A stretch of DNA of 64,000 bases from Parahaliea aestuarii (lineage in GTDB: Bacteria > Pseudomonadota > Gammaproteobacteria > Pseudomonadales > Halieaceae). The position numbers and the translations under genes were made by a program. Of the stretch, positions 43,865-53,014 are shown piece by piece. The stretch's first letter is position 1; each line of letters begins with the position of its first letter. Under the pieces are notes generated by a model. That model had not been told where the DNA came from. It was given only the letters and a program-made list of their open reading frames with translations, and did no database searches. The stretch covers positions 310,001-374,000 of the forward strand of contig NZ_VRYZ01000003.1 in NCBI RefSeq assembly GCF_008064635.1, in the 5' to 3' direction.

Positions 43865-44659
43865 TCAGGGAGCGTTGGCGTCGGCGATCACTACCGTAAT
43901 ATTGTCCCGCCCGCCGCCCTTGAGGGCGAGATCGACCAGGGACCTGCAGGCCTCCTCTGGCGACCCCTGTCCCAGCGCGGCGCAGATTGCCCCGGCTTCA
44001 ACCGGGTTGTAGAGGCCGTCACTGCACAGCAGGTAGCGGTCGCCGCGCTGGACCGGCAGGCTGCGCATGTCCAGCCGCAGGTTCCTGTGCGTTCCGACCG
44101 CGCGGGTGAGCACGTGGGCGGAGTGGTGGCTCGCCGCCTCCTGTTCGCTCAGTTCACCGCGGGCGAGTTTCTCCTGCGCCAGACTGTGGTCCTGCGTCAG
44201 CAGTGCCAGTTGCCGGCCCCGCAGGCGGTAAATGCGGCTGTCTCCCGCCCACAGTAAAAAGCAGTAGTTGCCGTGAGCCAGCAGCGCTGCGACGGTGGTG
44301 CCGGGCCGGTGCCTGCGAAAAGCGGTGCGGCATTTTTCGTGGGCTACCTGCAGGCGGGCTTCGATGTCCTGGAGGTTGGCCAGCACTGACTTCTGGCGCG
44401 GGAATGCCCGCAGTTGCTCGACCACCGTGCTGCTGGCGTAATCGCCCCGGCTCTGCCCGCCCAGGCCATCGGCGACGACCCACAGGCGCTGTTCCTGGGA
44501 ATCCAGGAAGGCGTCCTCGTTGACGGGGCGAACGCGCCCCACATCGGTATGGCTGGCGCTCAGCCACGCGAGGGCCGACTCCGCGGCGCTGCCGGAGCTG
44601 GCCTCGGCTTCGGTGCGGTCGGCAATCGCGGCGATCGCTTGCAGGTCAGTGTCTGACAT
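43865..44659 (-). CDS. PP2C-type Ser/Thr protein phosphatase
   Basis: This 264-residue phosphatase has the metal-binding motifs RPVNEDAF, WVVADGLGGQSRG, LLCSDGLYN and GGGRDNITVVI, the complete PP2C (PPM) set. It is soluble. It follows the kinase gene by 18 bp, and phosphatase-kinase pairs of this type usually act on the same targets. Its substrates are unknown; the neighbouring glnII and nitrogen genes are only a hint. Confidence 0.93.
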   Translation of the reverse strand: MSDTDLQAIAAIADRTEAEASSGSAAESALAWLSASHTDVGRVRPVNEDAFLDSQEQRLWVVADGLGGQSRGDYASSTVVEQLRAFPRQKSVLANLQDIEARLQVAHEKCRTAFRRHRPGTTVAALLAHGNYCFLLWAGDSRIYRLRGRQLALLTQDHSLAQEKLARGELSEQEAASHHSAHVLTRAVGTHRNLRLDMRSLPVQRGDRYLLCSDGLYNPVEAGAICAALGQGSPEEACRSLVDLALKGGGRDNITVVIADANAP

Positions 44660-44677
44660 CAGGGGCGTCTTGCTGTT

Positions 44678-45625
44678 TCAGTCATGGAGCCAGCCACTCT
44701 TGAGCACCCGGACCAGGGTATCTGCCGTGCCGGGCCTGGCTTCGGGGTCTTTTTGCAGGCATTGCATGGCGAGGTCGGCCAGCGCGTCCGGCACCGGGAA
44801 TTTGCTGACGCTGCGTGGGTCTGGTGGCAGTTCGTTGCGAATCTGGTCCAGCAGCTTGTACACCACGTCGCCCTGAAAGGGCGTAGTGCCGGTCAGGGTT
44901 TCGTAGAGCAGGCAGCCGAGGCTGTAGATATCGGAACCGAAGGAAATCGCCGGGTCCCGGTTGATCTGCTCTGGCGACATGTACATGACTGTGCCCTGCA
45001 ACTTGGCCTCGCCGGTCATGCCGGGATCGCCCGCGGCCTCCTCGTGGTCTTCGTCGTCGTCCCGGGTATCTGCCTTGTGCCACACTTTGGCCAGTCCCCA
45101 ATCCATCAGCAGCACTTCCCCGTAGGGGCCGACCAGGATGTTGTCCGGCTTGACGTCGCGGTGCAGCACGCCCATGGAGTGCGCGTAGCCCAGCGCCTGG
45201 GCGACCTGTTCCAGTACTTCCATGAGCTGGGTCAGGTCATAGCGCTCCCGGTAGTTCAGGATTTCCCGCAGCGTGTAGCCGTGCACCAGCTTCATGGTGA
45301 AATAGTAGTTGCCCCGGTTGTCGCGCCCGAGTTCGTAGGTCGGGAGGGTATTCGGATGCTGCAGTGCGGCCGAGATTCGCGCCTCGCGCACCAGCCGCCG
45401 GTTCTCGATGGGGTCCCTGACGAATTCGGGGCGCAGGGTCTTGTAGCAGATGGTCCTGCGCAGGTGGAGGTCGCGGCAGGATTTAATCAGCGACTTGCCG
45501 CCCGTGGCGATGGTGGAAAAATAGGCGTAGCGGGTGTTGGGGTTGAGTGTTTCCGGCAGGGGCGCGTCCATCTCCTCCGCGTAGAGAGGGGTCTCAGCAT
45601 GTACCTGTTGCTGAAATTCTGGCAT
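44678..45625 (-). CDS. Hanks-type Ser/Thr protein kinase
   Basis: This 315-residue kinase domain has a Lys in ICYKTLRPEF, a catalytic loop HRDVKPDN, DWG in place of DFG (LLMDWGLAKVW) and SPE in place of APE (YMSPEQINRD). A Gly-rich loop is poorly conserved (FSTIATGGKSL). An acidic insert (RDDDEDHEEAAGD) precedes the activation segment. It has no membrane helix or sensor domain, so it is a small soluble kinase. Autophosphorylation and regulation by the PP2C next door are likely (inference). Confidence 0.92.
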   Translation of the reverse strand: MPEFQQQVHAETPLYAEEMDAPLPETLNPNTRYAYFSTIATGGKSLIKSCRDLHLRRTICYKTLRPEFVRDPIENRRLVREARISAALQHPNTLPTYELGRDNRGNYYFTMKLVHGYTLREILNYRERYDLTQLMEVLEQVAQALGYAHSMGVLHRDVKPDNILVGPYGEVLLMDWGLAKVWHKADTRDDDEDHEEAAGDPGMTGEAKLQGTVMYMSPEQINRDPAISFGSDIYSLGCLLYETLTGTTPFQGDVVYKLLDQIRNELPPDPRSVSKFPVPDALADLAMQCLQKDPEARPGTADTLVRVLKSGWLHD

Positions 45626-45711
45626 GGCTCACTCCGTTGCGCGGTCTCTGTCCCCTGGGCCAGCGGGACGGGTTGGCCTGGCCCGAGGCTGCAGCCTGTC
45701 CGGGTAGACGT

Positions 45712-45717
45712 TATACT
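45712..45717 (+). promoter_or_regulatory. -10 box upstream of thiI
   Basis: TATACT followed by CCGCCGCCATTTTT, 73 bp before the thiI ATG. The same layout recurs at three other promoters in the window. The -35 region is weak. Confidence 0.45.
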
Positions 45718-45790
45718 CCGCCGCCATTTTTGCCTACCCTGAGGGTAGGCCCCTGATCGAACCGCTTCGAAATACTGCCACGCTGCCCCG

Positions 45791-47236
45791 ATGAAATACA
45801 TTATCAAGTTCTTTTCCGAGATCGCTATCAAGAGCAAGCCCGTGCGCCGTCGTTTTGTCGACAAGCTGGCGGAGAACCTGCGTGCCGTTCTGAAGGAGGT
45901 CGATCCGGAGGTGCGGGTGCAGCGCCACTGGGACAAGCTGGAAGTGGAGACCGGGGTCGGGCCTGCCCAGCAGCGGCGCATGGTCGAGGCCCTGCGCAGT
46001 GTCTCGGGCATCACCTATGTCCTGGAAGTGCAGTCGCACCCCCTGGGTGACCTGGACGATATCGTGGAGAAGGTGCTGCCGGTCTATGGCGAGCGCCTGG
46101 CGGGTCGGACTTTCGCGGTGCGCTGCAAACGCAATGGTGACCACGACTTCACGTCGGTGGAGGTGGAGCGCAAGGTGGGGGGCGCCCTGCTGGCGCGCAC
46201 CGGGGCTGCCGGCGTCAGGCTGAAGGACCCCGAGGTCACCGTCGATATCGAGATCAGCAAGCACACCCTGTATGTGGTTGGCGAACGTCACCGCGGCATC
46301 GGCGGCTACCCGGTGGGCAGCGTCGGCCCGGTGCTCTCCTTGATCTCCGGTGGTTTCGACTCGCCGGTGGCCAGCTATCTCACCATGAAGCGCGGTATGC
46401 GCACCCATTTTCTGTTTTTCAATCTGGGTGGTCGCGACCACGAAATCGGGGTCAAGGAGGTGGCGCTGTACCTGTGGCAGAAATTCGGCTGCAACCAGCG
46501 CGTGCTGTTTATCAGCGTGCCCTTCGAGGAGGTGGTGGCGGAGTTGCTGAGCAGGGTAAAGGACAGCCAGATGGGGGTGATCCTGAAGCGCATGATGCTG
46601 CGGGTGGCAGATCGCATCGCCGCCGACCTGGAGATCGACGCGCTGGTCACCGGCGAGTGCGTGGCCCAGGTCAGCAGCCAGACCCTGCGCAATCTTTCTG
46701 TTATCGACGAGGTGAGTGAGCGCCTGGTCCTGCGGCCGCTGATTGCCACCGACAAAGAAGATATTGTGCGCATGGCTACCGAGATCGGCACCCGCGACTT
46801 CGCCGCGAGCATGCCCGAGTACTGCGGGGTCATCTCGGTCAATCCCACGACCCGCGCCAGGCTGGAGCGGGTGCGGGCGGAGGAAGAGCGCTTCGACCTG
46901 GCCATCCTCGACCGCGCCATCGCCAGTGCCCGGCAGACGCGCATCGACCGCCTGACCGACGAAGAGCTGGACAATGTCGAGGTGGAGGTACTCAGCGTGC
47001 CGCTGGCCGGCGCGACCATCATCGACATTCGCCACCCGGACGAAGAGGAGCTGGCGCCGCTGCAGGTGAGCGCCGAGGTGGCGAAGATACCCTTCTACCA
47101 GTTGCACGCGCGGGCGGCGGAGCTGCCGCGCGACAGAACCTACATGCTCTATTGCGGCAAGGGGGTGATGAGCCGCCTGCACGCGAGCCACCTGCTGGCG
47201 GAGGGTATGCTGACCGTGAAGGTTTACGCGCCTTGA
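45791..47236 (+). CDS. thiI: tRNA 4-thiouridine synthase / thiamine biosynthesis protein ThiI
   Basis: This 481-residue enzyme inserts sulfur at U8 of tRNA and contributes to thiamine synthesis. It has an N-terminal ferredoxin-like domain and THUMP domain. The PP-loop SGGFDSPVASYL is followed by TGECVAQVSSQT. A C-terminal rhodanese domain carries the active Cys in LYCGKGVMSRL, needed for sulfur transfer. It forms a single-gene unit, and a 26-bp palindrome lies just after the stop. Confidence 0.95.
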   Translation: MKYIIKFFSEIAIKSKPVRRRFVDKLAENLRAVLKEVDPEVRVQRHWDKLEVETGVGPAQQRRMVEALRSVSGITYVLEVQSHPLGDLDDIVEKVLPVYGERLAGRTFAVRCKRNGDHDFTSVEVERKVGGALLARTGAAGVRLKDPEVTVDIEISKHTLYVVGERHRGIGGYPVGSVGPVLSLISGGFDSPVASYLTMKRGMRTHFLFFNLGGRDHEIGVKEVALYLWQKFGCNQRVLFISVPFEEVVAELLSRVKDSQMGVILKRMMLRVADRIAADLEIDALVTGECVAQVSSQTLRNLSVIDEVSERLVLRPLIATDKEDIVRMATEIGTRDFAASMPEYCGVISVNPTTRARLERVRAEEERFDLAILDRAIASARQTRIDRLTDEELDNVEVEVLSVPLAGATIIDIRHPDEEELAPLQVSAEVAKIPFYQLHARAAELPRDRTYMLYCGKGVMSRLHASHLLAEGMLTVKVYAP

Positions 47237-47247
47237 CGGCCTGGAAA

Positions 47248-47273
47248 GGGGTCAGAGTCGTGACTCTGACCCC
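47248..47273. repeat. 26-bp perfect palindrome after thiI
   Basis: GGGGTCAGAGTC and its exact complement flank a GT centre. This GGGGTCAGAGTC form resembles the repeats associated with REP-type transposases in marine gammaproteobacteria. It lies 12 bp after the thiI stop and has no T-run on either side. Confidence 0.65.
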
Positions 47274-47318
47274 ACCCCGGAGCACGCTCCGCGCCGGCAG
47301 GGGCCGCTCTGCCAACGG

Positions 47319-47639
47319 TCAGGCCGCCGCCGACAGCTTCATCAACACCAGTCCGGCCACAATCAGTAGTGCCGCGAAGCAGCGTAGCGGCGTCAGCGCT
47401 TCGCCCAGCCACAGGGCGCCGACCGCAAAGGCGCCGATCGCACCGATACCGGTCCAGACCGTGTAGGCGGTGCCCAGGGGAAGAGTGCGCATGGCCAGCG
47501 CCAGCAGGCCGAAAGAGCCGGCCATGGCGACCAGCATGGTGATGGTTGCGGTGGGGCGGGTGAAGCCATTGGATTGCTTCATGGCAACCGCCCAGACAAT
47601 TTCCAGCAGGCCGGCGAGGCCGAGGTAGAGCCAGGACAT
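47319..47639 (-). CDS. sugE: guanidinium exporter (SMR family, Gdx/SugE)
   Basis: This 106-residue SMR transporter has four membrane helices and starts MSWLYLGLAGLLEIVWAVAMK; the Glu in LLEIVW is the essential proton/substrate site. It shows GFTRPTATI and TAYTVWTGIGAIGAF, typical of SugE/Gdx, not EmrE. It exchanges protons for guanidinium. The preceding guanidine-II riboswitch supports this directly. The ATG at 47639 follows AGGAG; the longer frame would start within the riboswitch. Confidence 0.95.
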   Translation of the reverse strand: MSWLYLGLAGLLEIVWAVAMKQSNGFTRPTATITMLVAMAGSFGLLALAMRTLPLGTAYTVWTGIGAIGAFAVGALWLGEALTPLRCFAALLIVAGLVLMKLSAAA

Positions 47640-47653
47640 TGTGTGTCTCCTGT

Positions 47654-47702
47654 CCCGGGTCGTCCCGGTGAATTCGCCCACTGTGGGGGAGGTCGTCCTC
47701 AC
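47654..47702 (-). ncRNA. guanidine-II (mini-ykkC) riboswitch
   Basis: On the minus strand, two hairpins lie in tandem, each with an ACGA tetraloop: GAGG-ACGA-CCTC (47689-47700) and CCGGG-ACGA-CCCGG (47655-47668). That is the defining structure of the guanidine-II class. The second hairpin ends just upstream of the AGGAG ribosome binding site of sugE, so ligand binding can control translation. Confidence 0.88.
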
Positions 47703-47834
47703 AGGCGGGATTATGGCCTCGCGTTGCCGGATTTCAAGCTGTGGAGCGCCCGATTTGCAGATTTGGCCCTATTGCCGCCCCCGCCTGTGACAAACTGCCG
47801 GCATCGAAGGCTACGGTTGACTTCGTCTATGGGG

Positions 47835-47840
47835 TACAAT
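47835..47840 (+). promoter_or_regulatory. -10 box upstream of typA
   Basis: TACAAT followed by CCGCCGCCTTTTTT, 47 bp before the typA start. TTGACT at 47817 is too close to serve as its -35 (12-bp spacer), so the -35 is unclear. Confidence 0.45.
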
Positions 47841-47886
47841 CCGCCGCCTTTTTTACCCGCCGCCCCCGCAGGGCCCAGGATTCCCC

Positions 47887-49698
47887 TTGATCGACAATCT
47901 CCGCAATATCGCCATTATCGCCCACGTTGACCATGGCAAAACCACCCTGGTGGACTGTCTGCTGCAGCAATCCGGCACCCTGGACCGCCGTTCCGAAGGC
48001 GCCGAGCGCATCATGGACTCCAACGACCAGGAGCGCGAGCGCGGCATCACCATTCTGGCCAAGAACACTGCCATCAAGTGGAACGACTACCGTATCAACA
48101 TCGTCGATACCCCCGGGCACGCCGATTTCGGTGGCGAGGTGGAGCGGGTGCTGTCCATGGTGGACTCGGTGCTGCTGCTGGTGGACGCGGTGGACGGCCC
48201 CATGCCGCAGACCCGCTTTGTGACCTCCAAGGCCTTCGAGCAGGGCCTCAACCCCATCGTGGTGATCAACAAGGTCGACCGCCCCGGCGCGCGCCCGGAC
48301 TGGGTGATGGACCAGGTCTTCGACCTCTTCGACAGCCTCGGCGCAACCGAGGAGCAGCTCGATTTCCCCGTGATCTACGCATCCGCCCTGAACGGCATTG
48401 CCGGCCTCGACGACAGCGACATGGCGGACGACATGACGCCCCTGTTCGAAATGATCGTGGAAAAAGTCAGCCCGCCGGCGGTGGACCGCGAAGGTCCCCT
48501 GCAGATGCAGATTTCCGCCCTGGACTACAACAGCTACGTGGGCGTGATCGGCGTCGGTCGCATCAAGCGCGGCAGCCTCAAGCCCAACCAGCAGGTGGTG
48601 GTCATCGACCGCCACGGCGACAAGCGCAAGGCCAAGGTGCTGCAGGTGATGGGTTACCTCGGCCTGGAGCGGGTCGAGGTAGAGCAGGCCACGGCCGGCG
48701 ACATCGTTTGCATCACCGGTGTCGGCGAGCTGAATATTTCCGACACCCTGTGCAACCCCGAGCACCCGGAAGCCCTGCCGGCCCTGACCGTGGACGAGCC
48801 CACCGTGAGCATGACCTTCCAGGTCAACGACTCACCCTTCGCCGGCAAGGAAGGCAAGTACGTCACCAGCCGCAATATCAAGGAGCGCCTCGACCAGGAG
48901 CTGATCCACAACGTGGCCCTGCGCGTCGAGCAGGGCGACACCCCGGACAAGTTCAAGGTCTCCGGCCGCGGTGAGCTGCACCTGTCGGTGCTGATCGAGA
49001 ATATGCGCCGCGAGGGCTTCGAGCTGGGCGTGTCGCGTCCGGAAGTGGTGCAGAAGGTGGTGGACGGCGAAATCCAGGAGCCGTTCGAGCAGGTCGTGAT
49101 CGATGTCGAGGACCAGCACCAGGGGCCGATCATGGAAGAGCTGGGCCTGCGCAAGGCAGAGCTGACCAACATGGAACCCGACGGCAAGGGCCGAGTGCGC
49201 CTGACCTTTGTGGTGCCCTCGCGCGGCATGATCGGTTTCCGCTCCCACTTCCTGACGCTGACCAGCGGTTCCGGCATCATGACCAGCATTTTCGACCACT
49301 ACGGCCCGGTGAAAATGGGTGACGTCGGCAAGCGCACCAACGGCGTGCTGGTGTCCATGGTCAAGGGCAAGACCCTGGCCTATGCCCTGTACACCCTGCA
49401 GGATCGCGGCCGCCTGTTCCTCGGCCACGGCGAGGACATCTACGAGGGCCAGATCGTCGGCCTGCACTCCCGCGCCAACGACCTGGTGGTCAACCCCACC
49501 AAAGCCAAGCAGCTCACCAACATCCGCGCCGCCGGTACCGATGAAGCGCTGACCCTGACCCCACCGGTGCGCCACACCCTGGAGCAGGCGCTGGAGTTCA
49601 TCGAGGACGACGAACTGGTGGAAGTGACCCCCGAGAGCATCCGCCTGCGCAAGAAGCTGCTGCTGGAGCACGAACGCAAGCGCGCCAGCCGCGCCTGA
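47887..49698 (+). CDS. typA: ribosome-associated GTPase TypA/BipA
   Basis: This 603-residue translational GTPase has G1 AHVDHGKTT, the switch I element [10 protein letters not shown]3 [15 protein letters not shown]4 [10 protein letters not shown] and G5 SALNG. EF-G-like domains III and V follow, then the BipA-specific C-terminal domain ([18 protein letters not shown]). It assists 50S assembly, especially in the cold. The start is TTG at 47887 with AGGA about 8 nt upstream. The dtd gene follows 32 bp later. Confidence 0.97.
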   Translation: MIDNLRNIAIIAHVDHGKTTLVDCLLQQSGTLDRRSEGAERIMDSNDQERERGITILAKNTAIKWNDYRINIVDTPGHADFGGEVERVLSMVDSVLLLVDAVDGPMPQTRFVTSKAFEQGLNPIVVINKVDRPGARPDWVMDQVFDLFDSLGATEEQLDFPVIYASALNGIAGLDDSDMADDMTPLFEMIVEKVSPPAVDREGPLQMQISALDYNSYVGVIGVGRIKRGSLKPNQQVVVIDRHGDKRKAKVLQVMGYLGLERVEVEQATAGDIVCITGVGELNISDTLCNPEHPEALPALTVDEPTVSMTFQVNDSPFAGKEGKYVTSRNIKERLDQELIHNVALRVEQGDTPDKFKVSGRGELHLSVLIENMRREGFELGVSRPEVVQKVVDGEIQEPFEQVVIDVEDQHQGPIMEELGLRKAELTNMEPDGKGRVRLTFVVPSRGMIGFRSHFLTLTSGSGIMTSIFDHYGPVKMGDVGKRTNGVLVSMVKGKTLAYALYTLQDRGRLFLGHGEDIYEGQIVGLHSRANDLVVNPTKAKQLTNIRAAGTDEALTLTPPVRHTLEQALEFIEDDELVEVTPESIRLRKKLLLEHERKRASRA

Positions 49699-49730
49699 TC
49701 GCCTCCGGCTGCAGAACCGCCAGCGCTGCC

Positions 49731-50174
49731 GTGAAAGCCCTGCTGCAACGCGTCACCGAAGCCGCCGTCCACGTGGACGGCGACTGCGTGGGTGCAATCG
49801 GCCCGGGCCTGCTGGTACTGCTGGGGCTGGACAAGGGCGACGACCTTGCGGTGGCGGACAAATTGCTGGACAAGCTGCTGGCCTACCGCGTGTTCGGCGA
49901 TGAACACGGCCGCATGAACCTGAGTGTGACGGACACCGGCGGCGGCGTACTGCTGGTGTCCCAGTTCACGCTTTCCGCCGATACCCGCAAGGGCCTGCGC
50001 CCGAGCTTCTCCAGGGCCCTGCCGCCGGCGGAAGCCGAGGCCCTGTATCAGCAGATCCTGTCGCGCCTGCAGGACCGCCACCCGACCGTGGCGGCCGGCA
50101 GCTTTGGCGCCGATATGCAGGTCTCGCTGGTGAATGACGGGCCGGTGACCTTCCTACTGGAGGTCGGTGGCTAG
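49731..50174 (+). CDS. dtd: D-aminoacyl-tRNA deacylase
   Basis: This 147-residue enzyme hydrolyses D-aminoacyl-tRNAs. It has MKALLQRVTEAAVHVDG, LLVLLGLDKGDD, LLVSQFTLSADTRKGLRPSF with the SQxT substrate motif, and the NxGPVT motif in NDGPVTF near the C-terminus. The start is a GTG at 49731. It is co-transcribed with typA. Its last 21 bp overlap the end of the convergent fusion gene. Confidence 0.96.
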   Translation: MKALLQRVTEAAVHVDGDCVGAIGPGLLVLLGLDKGDDLAVADKLLDKLLAYRVFGDEHGRMNLSVTDTGGGVLLVSQFTLSADTRKGLRPSFSRALPPAEAEALYQQILSRLQDRHPTVAAGSFGADMQVSLVNDGPVTFLLEVGG

Positions 50175-53003
50175 AGTCGGTGGCTGGTAGTCCCGGTCGC
50201 CAACCGCCTTGCGCCACTGCGCCAATTCCCCGGCCATGCTCTCCCTGACGTCGCGATAGGCAGGGTCTTCGGCCAGGTTCGGGCCGCCCGCTACGCCGTT
50301 GGCGTCCACCGCCCGCAATTCCACCGTCGCGCGCTCGGCGGCGAAGCAGTCGTCCATTTCTGGCGCAAGTTTGCCCTGCTCGTACGCGGCGCGGTATTCC
50401 CTGAACTCTGCACTGCCGGTCTGAATCGCCCCGGGAGCGCAATCGCCGTGCAAGGGAAACTGGTTCTCTTTGTACAGATAGTCCAGCGAGCGCACTGCAC
50501 GCTCATGAAATGGGCGGGCATGTTCGTTGCGTTCGGCGAAGACATAGCGGCGCAGTGTACTGGTTGGGTTGTTCAGGCTGGCGCGGAAGGAGCGCCCTTC
50601 AATGTCGTCCGGAAGGCTGTTCACACCTGCCAGGTCGAGCAGCGTCGGTGCCAGGTCGATACCACTCAGCAACTGATCGCGGTGGCCCGCTTCTGTGATA
50701 CCCCCGGGCCAGTGCACCACAAAGGGTGTTCTGATGCCGGCATCGTACAGGCCGGTCTTGGCGCGGAAAAAGGGCCGGCCATTGTCTGCCATCACCACAA
50801 TCATGGTCTGGTCGAGCACGCCCTGTGCACGCAGTTCTGATACCACCCGACCCACATCGTGGTCGAAGCGACGCACTTCGCCGTAGTAATTCGCCAACTG
50901 TTTGCGGGTTCCGGGGCCATCGACAAATCCCGGAGGCACAACAATGCTGGCCGTATCCAGTGGCTCGACCGGGTCTGTCGGTAATAGCTGCCAGGGGCGA
51001 TGGGGGTCCCGCGAAGCCAGCCAGAAGAAAAAGGGCTTGTCACGCGGGCGCTCCCGAAGCGAGCTCAGCCACTGCTGGCTGCCCGGGGAGTCACTTTCGT
51101 TAACGACCTTGTCGAACTGCCCGACAACTCTGGACCCAATGTGCCATTTCCCGATGCTGGCGGTGTAGTAGCCCTCGTTTCGCAGCAGCAATCCCAGTGT
51201 CGACTGGTCCTCGGGAAGGTATCCATGCAGCTTGGTCAGGCCATTGCTCTGGGGGTATTTCCCCGTTAGCAGGCTGGCCCGGCTGGCACTGCAGGACGCC
51301 GTGGCCAGGAACATGTTGTCATAGCGCAGGCCCGCATTGGCGAGGGAATCAATGTTCGGTGTTTCTACAAAGGTGTTGCCGTAGGTGCCGAGATCGTCAG
51401 CGCTCATGTCATCGGCAATAATCACGACAAAATTGGGGGGTTTCTTTTCAATGGCCTGGCGTTGTTCTTTGCCGATCGATTTGTCCAGCATGAAGCGAAT
51501 AGCCGCGGCCAGTTCCTCATCGCTGCAATTGTCGCAGAATCCTTTTTCCGGCATGGCGCCGAACCCTTCCCGAACATTGTAGAGAAGTTGGTCAAAACCT
51601 TTTTCTGCGCGTTTGCTCCAGGCCTCGCGGTCCTTGAGTGACGGAATACCCTCAACCTGGCCATTGTGGCAGGTGGCGCAGCTGAATCGGTATACCGTCG
51701 CGCCGGCGCGCTCCTCAGGCTGCTCCACCGCTTCTTCATCAAAGCTGCGCCCGAGCCGCATTACCCGACCGCTTCTCTGGAGCAGAACGTAGATGGAGCC
51801 GTCGCTGGCAACTTTTATGTCACGCACACGATCCTTGATCTCCGACAGCAGCGTCTGGGCAGAGATGACCTTGCCGTCCTGGAGATCAAGCATGCTGATT
51901 TGCGCGCCTTTGAGGGCGCCAACCAGCAGGTGGCCCTGCCACTCCGGGAAAAGTTCTCCGCGGTACACCGCCAGGGGTGAAATGGCGATGGAGGGAAGAT
52001 AGTAATACAGGGGCTGTGACAGGCCGGCGCGTTCGGTGCCAATGCCCTTTAGCTGGGTATTGTAGTTTGCGCCATAGGTGATGAGTGGCCATCCGTAGTT
52101 CGCGCCAGCTTCGACGACGTTAACCTCGTCTCCGCCCATCGGGCCGTGCTCGGCTTCGTAAACTTTGCCGGTAAGTGGGTCGACATCAAGCCCCTGCGGA
52201 TTGCGAACGCCCAGGGCGTAGATGCGATCATCAATGCTGTCGTTGCCGATGAAGGGGTTGTCTGCAGGTACTTCGCCTTCGGCTGTGAGCCGGATGATCT
52301 TGCCGTTCAGAGACTGGCCGTCCTGGGCCCCAAGATCATTGGATCTGTCGCCGGTGCCGATATACAGCAATCCCTGGCTATCAAATGCCAGTGCTCCGCC
52401 GAGATTGGAATTGCTTTTTTCATAGGGAAGGGAGACGAAAATCTGCTGAACGTCGTGCAGGGTGTCCTGACGCAACACCGCGCGGGTTACGGCCGTTGCG
52501 TGTAACGCTGGCTGTTCCGGAGAGGCGACGGCATGGCTCAGATACACGATGCCATTGTTGGCGAAATCAGGGTGCAGGGCGACGTCCATCAGGCCGAGCT
52601 GGCCTTTGCCATTCGCGAACTGGGGCAGGCCCTTGATGCGGGTGGTCTCGCCACTGACCGGGTCGAGCCAAAGCAGCCCCTGTGAGAACTCGGTTATAAG
52701 GAGGCGGCCGTCCGGGGTAAATTCCATCGCCCAGGGATATTTCAGACCTTTGTAGACAACCTCAAACGTGGCATTGCGGACATTCAGGGATGCCAGCGAA
52801 TCCAGATCCCCTTGATAGGGCTTGGGCTGGCCAGCAGCCCGCTTTTTCTTGCCGCGCAACTCTGCGTTTTTTGTCGCGATCGCCTCATTGAGCCTGGCAG
52901 AGTCGCGATCGCCGGGGTCCAGCCAGAGATAGACCCCCAGCGTGATGGCTCCCAGCAATAGCAGACCCGTTGTCGCGATCCACAGGCTACGCGTTAGTTT
53001 CAT
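50154..53003 (-). CDS. membrane-anchored fusion: PQQ-type sugar dehydrogenase, cytochrome c5 and sulfatase
   Basis: This 949-residue protein appears to be three enzymes in one. Residues 8-28 are a membrane helix. Residues 70-420 form a soluble PQQ-dependent aldose dehydrogenase propeller (YPWAMEFTPDGRLLITE, IYALGVRNPQGLDVDP, EAEHGPMGGDEVN). Residues 435-510 form a cytochrome c5-like domain, with haem motif CATCH at 442-446, axial Met484 in GAMPEKG, and the CDNC pair. Residues 523-949 form a type I sulfatase with Asp531 and Asp532 in IIADDM, formylglycine site Cys571-Ser-Ala-Ser-Arg575, GKWHIGS and VMADNGRPFF. AAGGG precedes the ATG. It starts 11 bp after elaA. I know of no described enzyme with this order. 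The inferred role is oxidation plus desulfation of sulfated sugars in the periplasm. Confidence 0.85.
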   Translation of the reverse strand: MKLTRSLWIATTGLLLLGAITLGVYLWLDPGDRDSARLNEAIATKNAELRGKKKRAAGQPKPYQGDLDSLASLNVRNATFEVVYKGLKYPWAMEFTPDGRLLITEFSQGLLWLDPVSGETTRIKGLPQFANGKGQLGLMDVALHPDFANNGIVYLSHAVASPEQPALHATAVTRAVLRQDTLHDVQQIFVSLPYEKSNSNLGGALAFDSQGLLYIGTGDRSNDLGAQDGQSLNGKIIRLTAEGEVPADNPFIGNDSIDDRIYALGVRNPQGLDVDPLTGKVYEAEHGPMGGDEVNVVEAGANYGWPLITYGANYNTQLKGIGTERAGLSQPLYYYLPSIAISPLAVYRGELFPEWQGHLLVGALKGAQISMLDLQDGKVISAQTLLSEIKDRVRDIKVASDGSIYVLLQRSGRVMRLGRSFDEEAVEQPEERAGATVYRFSCATCHNGQVEGIPSLKDREAWSKRAEKGFDQLLYNVREGFGAMPEKGFCDNCSDEELAAAIRFMLDKSIGKEQRQAIEKKPPNFVVIIADDMSADDLGTYGNTFVETPNIDSLANAGLRYDNMFLATASCSASRASLLTGKYPQSNGLTKLHGYLPEDQSTLGLLLRNEGYYTASIGKWHIGSRVVGQFDKVVNESDSPGSQQWLSSLRERPRDKPFFFWLASRDPHRPWQLLPTDPVEPLDTASIVVPPGFVDGPGTRKQLANYYGEVRRFDHDVGRVVSELRAQGVLDQTMIVVMADNGRPFFRAKTGLYDAGIRTPFVVHWPGGITEAGHRDQLLSGIDLAPTLLDLAGVNSLPDDIEGRSFRASLNNPTSTLRRYVFAERNEHARPFHERAVRSLDYLYKENQFPLHGDCAPGAIQTGSAEFREYRAAYEQGKLAPEMDDCFAAERATVELRAVDANGVAGGPNLAEDPAYRDVRESMAGELAQWRKAVGDRDYQPPTLATDLQ

Positions 53004-53014
53004 CGTGTTGTCCC

